Position numbers and translations under genes: made by a program. Below, piece after piece: positions 1 through 7,338 of a DNA stretch of 64,000 nucleotides. The notes under the pieces were generated by a model that saw only the letters and a program-made list of their open reading frames with translations, had not been told where the DNA came from and searched no databases. Positions within the stretch are counted from its first letter, which is position 1; each line of letters begins with the position of its first letter. Source of the DNA: Phycisphaeraceae bacterium (lineage in GTDB: Bacteria; Planctomycetota; Phycisphaerae; Phycisphaerales; Phycisphaeraceae); NCBI GenBank assembly GCA_029260595.1, contig JAJDCY010000024.1, forward strand, positions 124,001 through 188,000, in the 5' to 3' direction.

Positions 1-468
1 CAGGCCCGCGGCCTGCTTGCTCGACGGTGTGTGTGATTGTGCATCGATGCTCGCAGCCAGCGCGACGCCGGCGATCACACTGTGCAGCACCATGCCGAAC
101 GCGACGCCGGTCCATGTCAGCCGGTGCCCGTGTGCGGCTGTGTGATCGCAACAGCCCTTGTCGGTCTCGGCGTCAATTGACTTGGTCGGTGCGTCGTGGT
201 GGTGGAAGCACAGGAATCGTTCAGTGAAAAACATCGTCAGGAACCCGGCGAGCAGCCAGTGGATGACTGCCTGATCGGAACCCGCCTCAGCCAACGCGTG
301 CGGCAACAAGTGCAGCAACCCGACGCCGAGCATGAACCCGGCAACGAGGCTGACGGCCAGCTCCATTCGCTTGTGCGTCATGCGCATCAGCAGCGGCACC
401 CACCCGCCGGCGAGCGAGGCCAGCAGGATCACGCAGCAGTAGATCGTTAGGAGGGTGGCGGGTGGCAC
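1..468 (-). CDS. ZIP family metal transporter, partial (C-terminus outside window)
   Basis: The minus strand is open from a GTG at 468 to the window edge, giving about 156 residues. It reads as the first half of a ZIP (Zrt/Irt-like) divalent metal permease: a first membrane segment after the start (YCCVILLASLAGGWVPLL), a second (SLVAGFMLGVGLLHLLPHAL), a third around WLLAGFLTMFF, then a cytosolic histidine/cysteine-rich loop (FHHHD, CCDHTAAHGH). Membrane segment 4 follows, with the metal-site type motif HSVIAGVALA. In the family this loop and the segment-4 histidine handle zinc or a similar ion at the inner membrane. The start codon has only a weak ribosome site, so it may differ by a few codons. 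Substrate is inferred from the family only. Confidence 0.82.
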   Translation of the reverse strand, partial: MPPATLLTIYCCVILLASLAGGWVPLLMRMTHKRMELAVSLVAGFMLGVGLLHLLPHALAEAGSDQAVIHWLLAGFLTMFFTERFLCFHHHDAPTKSIDAETDKGCCDHTAAHGHRLTWTGVAFGMVLHSVIAGVALAASIDAQSHTPSSKQAAGL

Positions 469-673
469 GGGTGGATTCGTTGGGCGACGCGCTGGACTCT
501 GTGAGCAACGGCTGTAAGATATCAGCAGTGGACCGGGGCCGTCGCGGCATGCTGACGGATCATTTTTCCAGACCTTGCCGGATTTAGCCGAAGTAGGTAC
601 AAGTGGCGGGACGAGGGGGCACGAAAGCTCCACACGGGAAGCTCCAACAGATCCACACGTTGACCCTCTGGAG

Positions 674-780
674 ATGGTCACACCGCCAAGCCGGGTACTT
701 CAGGCCGGCTGACACGCAAAGACATACGGCCGAGAGACAGGCCAAATCGCAAGTCGCCTGATAGCACCGGGGCACCGGCC
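674..780 (+). ncRNA. Candidate structured RNA with c-di-GMP-I (GEMM) riboswitch-like core
   Basis: Elements resembling the GEMM-I consensus occur in the right order. A hairpin AGCCGG/CCGGCT (689-694 with 705-710) is followed at once by ACGCAAAG (714-721). A second hairpin CAGGC/GCCTG (738-742 with 756-760) is followed by ATAGCACCGGGGCACC (761-776), which resembles the family's 3' AGC-GGGUUACC element. A terminator-like hairpin lies about 75 bases downstream. Against this, the 5' GGGCAAACC element is poor, the first hairpin lacks a GNRA loop, and the next gene is rho, not a usual c-di-GMP target. It could be chance or another RNA. Confidence 0.25.
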
Positions 781-854
781 AACCGATTCGGAATTCACTG
801 TTTGACGCGTATTGGAAAAACGCATGGCGCCGCTCGCAAGGCGGCACCGAACCG

Positions 855-896
855 GTGTACACCCACGGGAATGACACTCTCACGGTACGCTTTTTT
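855..896 (+). terminator. Rho-independent terminator-like hairpin
   Basis: GTGTAC (855-860) can pair with GTACGC (885-890), allowing one G-U pair, and TTTTTT follows directly (891-896). The loop is long (24 bases), so the hairpin is only moderate. It lies upstream of rho on the same strand and would end a leader or small RNA rather than a coding transcript. Confidence 0.4.
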
Positions 897-1182
897 GAGG
901 CGACCCGTAGCCCGTGGATTGAGCGCCATGGAGCGCATCGTTTCGATTGATATCGCGCCGGATCGTTAGGACCGGCGGGTTGCGCTCGCCGGTCGGGTCT
1001 GGACGCGGCCGGGTTAGCCGCAGCGGGCAGGCGTTGTGGATCGAATCACGGTGCCGGTTGTTGATCGCCCCTGTCGGGGCATCGCGCCGGCCAAAGGCAT
1101 CAGCAAAAACTTGTCCTCGATCGGCCGCCGATCCAACCCGTCCGGGCAGCGCTCGCAGCCGCCCGGCATAAGCAACACGGTT

Positions 1183-2394
1183 ATGCAGTCACACACCGGC
1201 ATCCTGGAACTTTCAAATCTCGCCGACGGTCGGCTCCGCGTGCTGGATCAGACGCTGGTCTCGCTCCCGAGCGACCCGGTTGTCCCCGCCGAGATCATCA
1301 AGCGGTATCAGCTTCGTTGCGGTGTCGAGCTGCAGGTCGAGCTCGGGGCGCCGTCCCGCAACGGCTCACACGGCCCGAACCGCAACCAGCGGATGAAGAA
1401 GGGCAAAAATAAGAAGGGCCGCAACAAAGTCGCCGCCATCGCCCCGGACGCGCCGCGTGTGCGTGGGCTGGTCAAGATCGACGGCGACGACCCCGACGCT
1501 TATGCCGGGCGGAATAAGTTTGAGGACCTTACCTCGATCGATCCGGCTCCGCGGATGACGCTTGAATACCCCGGCTGCCCGCCGTCGTGTCGGTTGATCG
1601 ATATGTTCTGCCCGATCGGGTACGGGCAGCGCGGGATGATCGTCTCACCGCCTAAAGCCGGAAAGACCACGCTCCTCCACGACATCGCCTTCGCGATCAA
1701 AAAAAACCACGAGGACGTCGAAGTCATCGCGCTGTTGATCGATGAGCGGCCGGAGGAAGTCACCGACTTTCGCCGAAATGTCCCCTGTCTGGTGCTCGCC
1801 AGCTCGAACGATCACACACCCGAGCGCCACGCCAAGCTGGCGATCCTCGCCGTCGAGCGCGCCAAGCGCATGGCTGAAGCGGGCAAGGATGTGGTGATCC
1901 TGTTGGACTCGCTGACCCGCGTCGGCAGGGCGTTCAACACAGCGCCGGGGATGAGCTCGACCGGGCGGACGCTGTCGGGTGGTTTGGACGCGGGCGCGCT
2001 GTCGATCCCCAAGCAGTTATTCGGCGCTGCGAGGAAGTTTGAAGAGGGCGGCTCACTGTCCATCATCGCGACAGCCCTGGTCGATACGGGTAGCCGCGGC
2101 GATCAGGTGATCTTCGAAGAGTTCAAAGGCACCGGGAACATGGAGTTGATCCTGGACCGCAAGATCGCCGAGCGGCGGGTCTTCCCCGCGATCGACCTCG
2201 CAGCCAGCGGCACGCGCAAGGAGCACCTGCTGCTTAGCCCGCACGAGCTGCAGACGATCTCGGCCCTCCGCCGCCGCCTGCTCAATATGCAACCGGTGAT
2301 GCAGGTCGAGCAACTGCTCAAAGCCGTCGAGCGCTTCAAGACCAACGCCGAGCTCGTCGGTCAGCCCGACTCCCCCGCGGCCCCGCGGGCCTAA
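1183..2394 (+). CDS. rho: Transcription termination factor Rho
   Basis: Hexameric RNA-dependent ATPase that terminates transcription. From this ATG the protein has 403 residues. The RNA-binding cold-shock-like domain starts at once (GILELSNLADGRLRVLDQ), and carries a lysine/arginine/asparagine-rich insert at about residues 68-82. The ATPase core follows with Walker A PPKAGKTT at 156-163, Walker B ILLDS at about 239-243 and the typical GALSIPKQLFGAARKFEEGG and TGNMELILDRK segments. The usual N-terminal helical Rho_N domain is absent. A GTG at 1036 opens the same frame and would add 49 residues without family similarity, so I prefer 1183, although neither start has a good ribosome site. No partner gene is adjacent. 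Confidence 0.93.
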   Translation: MQSHTGILELSNLADGRLRVLDQTLVSLPSDPVVPAEIIKRYQLRCGVELQVELGAPSRNGSHGPNRNQRMKKGKNKKGRNKVAAIAPDAPRVRGLVKIDGDDPDAYAGRNKFEDLTSIDPAPRMTLEYPGCPPSCRLIDMFCPIGYGQRGMIVSPPKAGKTTLLHDIAFAIKKNHEDVEVIALLIDERPEEVTDFRRNVPCLVLASSNDHTPERHAKLAILAVERAKRMAEAGKDVVILLDSLTRVGRAFNTAPGMSSTGRTLSGGLDAGALSIPKQLFGAARKFEEGGSLSIIATALVDTGSRGDQVIFEEFKGTGNMELILDRKIAERRVFPAIDLAASGTRKEHLLLSPHELQTISALRRRLLNMQPVMQVEQLLKAVERFKTNAELVGQPDSPAAPRA

Positions 2395-2908
2395 GCAACC
2401 AACCCGATTTCGCCGTCCGGCTTACCTATATTGACACGATCGCCACCGCCCAGGGGCCCACACACCCGGCAGCGGCCGCAACCCGAGTCGCGGACAAGCA
2501 TTCCGATAACGCCTGTGGAAACCGGCGACAGACGGCGATTTAATGCTCCAGGACGCCATTGGTTCGACTCGACCTGCGACGCTGCTCGGTGCGGGTGTGA
2601 AATGCCGATTGAATAGTCGGGGCGGCGCGTCCCGATCCTCGCAAGCGCACGGGTTGAGCCAAGCCGGCCGTCGCCCGTGACTTGGAGATTCAGCGAGTGT
2701 TCGGCGGCGGGCCGTCACGGCGGCGAGTCGGTTTTCGTTACGCGGCCTGAGGCGGTACCATCCACCGCTTCGACCGATTCCTCGTATGAAGTGATGTGCC
2801 GGGATGATTTTCAGTCCGCTGGCTTGCAGGATCGAAAATAGGTCGCTCGGGGAATTTGGGTAGCCGCCGATAGCCCGTGCAGCCGCACGGCGTTGAGGAT
2901 CCATACAC
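2395..2908. other. Intergenic region, nothing recognised
   Basis: About 510 bases between rho and the vWA-protein gene. The ORFs here are short or run antisense into the next gene, and composition matches the coding background. I found no convincing promoter pair, hairpin with a T run, or RNA-gene signature. The promoter of the following operon should lie here but I could not place it. Confidence 0.4.
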
Positions 2909-3943
2909 ATGCTCTGGTTAGGTTTCGCCGACACGCAACCGCAGCCCAGCCCACAGCCGAACCCGCATGACGCGGCGGGCGACGCAGCCGCGATGCATGA
3001 GCCCGAACCCGAAAGCGTCAAGGACGAGATCAACGCCGTCTTCCTCACCCTGCTCCCCTGGGGCATATCGATCCTCTTCCACGTCGGGTTGGTCTTCCTG
3101 GCGATCTTCGTGGTGTGGTCCACGCAAGAGTTGCGTATCGAAGACCCCAGCGTGATCCCCGTCGCCCGGCTAAGCCCGACACCCGGTACGCCCAAGATGG
3201 TCAAGATGTCCAAGAAGATGACCCGGACATCCAAGACCCGCCAGACCCAGCCTAAGCCCAAGACCCGCCCCACCAAGTTGGCAAGCAAAACCAAGGTAAA
3301 AACCGCGTTGATCGGCGTCACCGGCGGGGCCATGGCCAAGGCCAACCCCTTCAGCATCGCCGGGCCGTCCGGCGCCCGATCCAGCTTCTACGGAACCCCC
3401 GGCGGCAATGCCCGCAAGATCGTCTACCTGATCGACGCCTCGGGGTCGCTGGTCGACTCGCTCCCGTTCGTGCTACAGGAGCTCAAACGCTCGATTAGCG
3501 AGTTGACCGACCGCCAGGTGTTCACGGTGATCTTCTTCCAGGGCGAGCAAACGATCGAGGTCCCGCCCCGCGGGCTCAAGCAGGCCAACGAAGACACCAA
3601 GATCCGCGTCATCCGCTGGATCGACATGGACAGCGGCAACATCACCCCCTTCGGCCGATCCAACCCCGTCAAGGCCGTCCAGGCGGCACTGGGATACAAC
3701 CCACAGCTCATGTTCCTTCTGTCCGACAATATCACCGGGCAGCATCAGTACGAGATCCATCAGGAAAGCCTGCTCACCGCGATTGAGAAATCCAACCACG
3801 GGCGGACGAAGATCAATACCATCCAGTTCGTCTACCCCGACCCCCTGGCATCGATCGGGCTAAAACCCACCCTCGAGCAGATCAGCGAAAACACCGGCGG
3901 GATCTATAAATTTGTTGACGGCAGTGAGTTAGGCATACGATGA
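2909..3943 (+). CDS. Membrane-anchored von Willebrand factor A domain protein
   Basis: 344 residues. A short acidic, proline-rich N-terminus is followed by one membrane segment at about 48-70 (LLPWGISILFHVGLVFLAIF). A lysine/threonine/proline-rich linker (about 85-135) leads to a vWA domain that begins near 170. The metal-ion-dependent adhesion site is intact: D176, S178 and S180 in YLIDASGSL. The N-in, single-helix, basic-proline-linker layout resembles TonB-like or GldM-like energy transducers, and the gene starts a run containing ExbB and ExbD homologues, so a periplasmic protein that works with that motor is likely (inference). GAGGA at 2895-2899 supports the start. It overlaps the next gene by four bases (ATGA). 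Confidence 0.82.
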   Translation: MLWLGFADTQPQPSPQPNPHDAAGDAAAMHEPEPESVKDEINAVFLTLLPWGISILFHVGLVFLAIFVVWSTQELRIEDPSVIPVARLSPTPGTPKMVKMSKKMTRTSKTRQTQPKPKTRPTKLASKTKVKTALIGVTGGAMAKANPFSIAGPSGARSSFYGTPGGNARKIVYLIDASGSLVDSLPFVLQELKRSISELTDRQVFTVIFFQGEQTIEVPPRGLKQANEDTKIRVIRWIDMDSGNITPFGRSNPVKAVQAALGYNPQLMFLLSDNITGQHQYEIHQESLLTAIEKSNHGRTKINTIQFVYPDPLASIGLKPTLEQISENTGGIYKFVDGSELGIR

Positions 3944-5286
3944 GCGATCCTTCCCGGCAACGAAGCCTTAGGCAACTCCAGCCAGGCCGCACCGCGTTGA
4001 CGGCGCGTCGCGCCAGGTCGAGGGTTATTGCGTTCGCAGCGGCCTTGGTTTTGCAGGCGGCCTGTTTGACCTCGGCCACGCTCGCTGACGCGGTCAAGCT
4101 GGGCGGCTTCTGGATCAACGATGTCACCGTCGACGACATCTCGGACGAGCAACTTATCTATGTCAACCGGATGGGGCTCGAAGACGTCAAGCCGCTGGCC
4201 AGCGTGCAAGGCCTGAAGATCACCGCGTACCCCGAGCTCGCCCAGGCCCAGGACGCGATCGACGCCGGCAACGAACAGGCCGCGGCTGAGGCGTTGGTGA
4301 ACCTGCGGGCCACCGTCCGCGAGGACTGGCTACGCAACTGGGTCTCGTACCTGCTGATCGGCGTCTACGACCGCGCCGGCCAACCGATACAAGCCGTTGA
4401 GGCGATGGTTGATCTGGCTGGGCGCACGGACGACGGTGTGTACTTCCAACAGCCGCCGACGGCGTCGATCCAAGCCGCCGACGGGCTCACACAGAAGACC
4501 GTCAACGACTTGCTGATTGGCGGGAAAGATTTTGTGAGTGGTGCCAACGGCGAAGCGGCACTCAGCGCCTTGCTGGAACTTGTCGATGTCGTACCATCCG
4601 ACCCGCCGACGCCCGATCCGTTTGTGGACCCGGTTCCGCCGCCCGCAGTGCAAACTGTGCCCGACACACGCGGCGCATCGCGCACCGACCCGGACGGTGA
4701 TCTGGACAGCGACCCCGATGCGGGGTTCGATACAGACGCTGGATTTGACGCCGATGAGGGGTTTGACGCCGCCCCGGACGCCGGCGGTGACTCTGGCTTT
4801 GACCGCGATTTTGATTCTGCTGCCGAACCCGAGTTGCCGATGGCGGACGATGACTATGCCTCGGCCCAATCGGTTATCACCGTGCCCCGGCTGCTCGACA
4901 CGCGTGACGAGGTCACGCGGCTGTTGATCTCGGGCAAGTTCCAGGACGCCTTGTCGCGCGTCGAAGCCCTGACCGCATCCGACCCATCCAACCGGGCGAT
5001 GCGGCTGTACCAGCGCGGCCTGGCTCAACTCGGGTTCGCCGAGACATCCGGCGACCACGACGCCTACCTAGACGCCGGGCTGAGCTTCATGCGCGTCGTC
5101 ACCCAGCACCCGCGCACTCGCTTCGCCGGCCCGAGCCTGCTGGAAGCCGCCGTCGTGAATGGTAAATTGGGGCGGGCCGACATCGCCCGGCGCCTGCTCG
5201 CGCGGGCCGGGACGATGATCGACGTAGACGAGGACCCCCGCTACGCTCAGCGGTTGTCTCAGATGAGCAGCGCGTTAACGGAATAA
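3940..5286 (+). CDS. Secreted protein with Asp-rich repeat segment and TPR-like C-terminus
   Basis: 448 residues with a twin-basic N-terminus and a signal peptide ending near residue 50 (VIAFAAALVLQAACLTSATLADA). The first part (about 80-230) and the last 130 residues look helical, with TPR-like runs such as LLISGKFQDALSRVEALTASDP. Between them, about residues 245-300, lies an acidic low-complexity stretch built on a repeated D-A-G-F-D / D-E-G-F-D theme, probably a flexible spacer or calcium-binding element. The ATG overlaps the stop of the vWA gene, so the two are translationally coupled. Function is unknown; position implies a periplasmic accessory of the ExbB/ExbD-type complex encoded downstream. 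Confidence 0.75.
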   Translation: MSDPSRQRSLRQLQPGRTALTARRARSRVIAFAAALVLQAACLTSATLADAVKLGGFWINDVTVDDISDEQLIYVNRMGLEDVKPLASVQGLKITAYPELAQAQDAIDAGNEQAAAEALVNLRATVREDWLRNWVSYLLIGVYDRAGQPIQAVEAMVDLAGRTDDGVYFQQPPTASIQAADGLTQKTVNDLLIGGKDFVSGANGEAALSALLELVDVVPSDPPTPDPFVDPVPPPAVQTVPDTRGASRTDPDGDLDSDPDAGFDTDAGFDADEGFDAAPDAGGDSGFDRDFDSAAEPELPMADDDYASAQSVITVPRLLDTRDEVTRLLISGKFQDALSRVEALTASDPSNRAMRLYQRGLAQLGFAETSGDHDAYLDAGLSFMRVVTQHPRTRFAGPSLLEAAVVNGKLGRADIARRLLARAGTMIDVDEDPRYAQRLSQMSSALTE

Positions 5287-5328
5287 CAAAGCGGGCAAGA
5301 CCGCCAAAGAGATTAAGAGGAGTTCTTC

Positions 5329-6117
5329 ATGCGTCGTTCGAATCTAGTCCGCCTGGTCGCCGGGTTCGCCGCATCGATCGCAGCGACGCCGGTGTTGGCC
5401 GCGGAGACCGTGACCACCACGCAGAGCTGGTTCAAGATGTTCCTCTGGAACGACGACCTGATCGGCCTGATCATCATCTGGGTGCTGCTGATGATGTCCG
5501 CCATCAGCGTGGGCTTTACGATCAAGCTCTTGCTGGACAACCGCCGCTCGTCGCTGGTCCCCGAAGAGACCCAGCAGCAGGTCGAGACCATGCTCGTCGA
5601 GAAGCGCTACCGCGAAGCGATCGAGTACGCCGGGAACGACCCGAGCTATCTCGGCAAGGTCGTTACCTCCGGGCTGACCGAAGCCGGCAACGGTTACGGC
5701 GCGATGGAGCGGGCCATGGAAGAGACCAGCGACGCCGAAGCCACCCGCCTGCTCCGCCCGATCGAATACCTCAACGTCCTGGGCAACATCGCGCCGATGC
5801 TCGGGCTGTTCGGCACGGTCTACGGCATGATCGTGGCGTTCCAGAAGCTCGTCGAGAGTGGCGGCAAGCCCGACCCCGGCAAGCTCGCCGCCGGTATCTC
5901 GACCGCGCTGGTGACAACGTTCTGGGGCCTGGTCGTGGCGATCCCGGCGCTGACCGCGTACGCGATTGTCCGCAACAAAGTTGACGCGGTGACCACCGAG
6001 GGCCTGCTCATGGCTGAGCAACTGATCGAGCCGTTCAAGCCCGCGGCAAACCGGTCGGGCCAATCCGGCGGCGGGCAGCAGCGCCCCCGCGCGACCCCGC
6101 AACCGATCGGCGACTAA
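5329..6117 (+). CDS. MotA/TolQ/ExbB proton channel family protein
   Basis: 262 residues. A cleavable signal peptide (1-25) is followed by membrane segments at about 44-66, 148-171 and 191-213, the three-helix pattern of ExbB/TolQ. The conserved core IAPMLGLFGTVYGMIVAF and the late helix GISTALVTTFWGLVVAIPA, where the channel-lining threonine lies, are clear. Such proteins form pentamers around an ExbD/TolR dimer and use the proton gradient to drive a periplasmic partner. AGGAG eight bases upstream fixes the start. Two ExbD genes follow. The signal peptide before helix 1 is seen in planctomycete and Bacteroidetes-type members and not in E. coli TolQ. Confidence 0.92.
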   Translation: MRRSNLVRLVAGFAASIAATPVLAAETVTTTQSWFKMFLWNDDLIGLIIIWVLLMMSAISVGFTIKLLLDNRRSSLVPEETQQQVETMLVEKRYREAIEYAGNDPSYLGKVVTSGLTEAGNGYGAMERAMEETSDAEATRLLRPIEYLNVLGNIAPMLGLFGTVYGMIVAFQKLVESGGKPDPGKLAAGISTALVTTFWGLVVAIPALTAYAIVRNKVDAVTTEGLLMAEQLIEPFKPAANRSGQSGGGQQRPRATPQPIGD

Positions 6118-6197
6118 CGCGATCGCAGGCGACCGTGCGGCGTCCCCACCAGCCCCAACCCACCACCGGCCCGTGCGGCCGGGTATGAAGCGAGCGA

Positions 6198-6695
6198 ATG
6201 CCCAAGAGCCACAAGAAAAAAGGGGGCGTCAGCCCCGACATGAACATGACGCCGATGATCGACGTGATTTTTCAGTTGATCATCTTTTTCATGTTGGTGA
6301 ACCAGATCATCGCCGAGCAACTCGTGCAGATGATCGTGCCCGAACTCGACGAGCCCAAGACGGTCGAGATCGAGGAGGACGGGCGGCTGATCGTCAACAT
6401 CGCCCCCAGCCCGTACAACTCTGACCGCGGCATCGGCGAGCTGACCATCCCCGGTGAAGCGACGCTCGTGAAAGTCGGGCTCAACGACTTCAGCATCGAC
6501 GACATCGATGCCGTGAAGGCGGCGTTGAAGGAAGCGAAGGAATCCGCCGACGCAGCCGGGCAACCGTTGCGGATCCTGTTGCGGGCCGACGCCGCGCTGT
6601 ACTTCGAAGCCGTGCAACCGGTCATGCAGGCCATCGCCAGCGCCCAGATCCAGACCGTCCACCTCGTCGCGTACCTACCGGAGGACCAGCGGTGA
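6198..6695 (+). CDS. ExbD/TolR family biopolymer transport protein (first copy)
   Basis: 165 residues: a short basic cytosolic start, one membrane helix at about 20-38 with the proton-relay aspartate D22 in MTPMIDVIFQLIIFFMLV, and a periplasmic domain of about 120 residues that ends in the usual IQTVHLVAY-type strand. ExbD subunits plug the ExbB pentamer and couple proton flow to motion of periplasmic partners. The gene overlaps the next ExbD gene by four bases (GTGA). Two different ExbD proteins in a row suggest a heteromeric plug, as proposed for some energised systems; that is inference. Confidence 0.9.
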   Translation: MPKSHKKKGGVSPDMNMTPMIDVIFQLIIFFMLVNQIIAEQLVQMIVPELDEPKTVEIEEDGRLIVNIAPSPYNSDRGIGELTIPGEATLVKVGLNDFSIDDIDAVKAALKEAKESADAAGQPLRILLRADAALYFEAVQPVMQAIASAQIQTVHLVAYLPEDQR

Positions 6696-7258
6696 GCCCG
6701 GACGCCCAATCCCCCGATTCCTGGCCGATGCCCAACGCCCCCGCCCCCGGCGGGCATCAGGTTTACGAGACCGTCCACCACCACTCGCTTCGTAAGAAGC
6801 GCGGGCTGCCGCCGGTCAAGATGCAGGTCAACCTGACCTCCATGATCGACGTGATCTTTCAGTTGCTGATCTACTTCATCGTCACCGCGACTTTCTCGGT
6901 CGGGGAGGGGGCAATCACCGCCAAGCTCCCGACCGGCCCGGGCACCCCGTCGCAGGCCAAGCCGCCCGATCGCCCGCTGAACATCATCCTCAGCTCGGCC
7001 TCCAGCTCCGGTTATAGGATCAGTGTCCGCGGGGCGCCGTCCCAGCCGACCAGCTTCTCGGAACTGGGCGAGCTGCTGATGCGTCTGCAATACAATCCCG
7101 AGCGCGGGCTGACCGAGGGTGCGTACAAGCCCGACAACCCCGTGATCATCAAGCCGGCCGGCGATGTGCGCTGGCAGCACGTGGTCAACGCATTCAACGC
7201 AGCCGTGAGGGCCCGGTACATGAACATCAGCTTCGCCCAGTCACAGTCCGAGGGTTGA
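6692..7258 (+). CDS. ExbD/TolR family biopolymer transport protein (second copy)
   Basis: 188 residues from a GTG start that overlaps the first exbD stop. The cytosolic N-terminus is longer (about 45 residues, with HHH and RKKR). The single helix at about 50-68 carries the conserved aspartate D53 in SMIDVIFQLLIYFIV. The periplasmic part differs clearly from copy one, so this is not a recent duplication. It probably forms, with the upstream ExbB and ExbD, the motor that acts on the vWA and TPR proteins of the same run. Confidence 0.9.
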   Translation: MSPDAQSPDSWPMPNAPAPGGHQVYETVHHHSLRKKRGLPPVKMQVNLTSMIDVIFQLLIYFIVTATFSVGEGAITAKLPTGPGTPSQAKPPDRPLNIILSSASSSGYRISVRGAPSQPTSFSELGELLMRLQYNPERGLTEGAYKPDNPVIIKPAGDVRWQHVVNAFNAAVRARYMNISFAQSQSEG

Positions 7259-7338
7259 GAACCGAAACAGCGCGGCGCGGCGCCCCGGACGGCGACCCAA
7301 CACCGCCCCCGCCAACCGATCGAAACGCAGGTGGCATC

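Larger units (their letters stand above)
469..1182. other. Non-coding region between the ZIP gene and rho
   Basis: No ORF here looks real; the 99-codon minus-strand ORF at 584-883 has no family resemblance and biased composition. The plus strand shows a moderate promoter-like pair, TGGACT (493-498) and TAAGAT (515-520) with 16 bases between them. Beyond it are several hairpins (674-780) and a hairpin followed by six T residues (855-896). A transcript of roughly 370 bases could therefore start near 527 and end near 896, before rho. The stretch 1036-1182 is open in frame with rho and could code for an N-terminal extension. Confidence 0.5.

Noticed and set aside
584-883. 99-codon minus-strand ORF upstream of rho
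   Set aside because: Cysteine- and tryptophan-rich, no start signal, and the region shows RNA-type hairpins instead.
1036-1182. N-terminal extension of Rho from GTG 1036
   Set aside because: Open frame only; the 49 residues do not look like Rho_N. Kept as an alternative, not as the main call.
2422-3357. 311-codon minus-strand frame opposite the vWA gene
   Set aside because: It covers the vWA start region antisense and has no similarity; the plus strand has a ribosome site, membrane helix and vWA motif.
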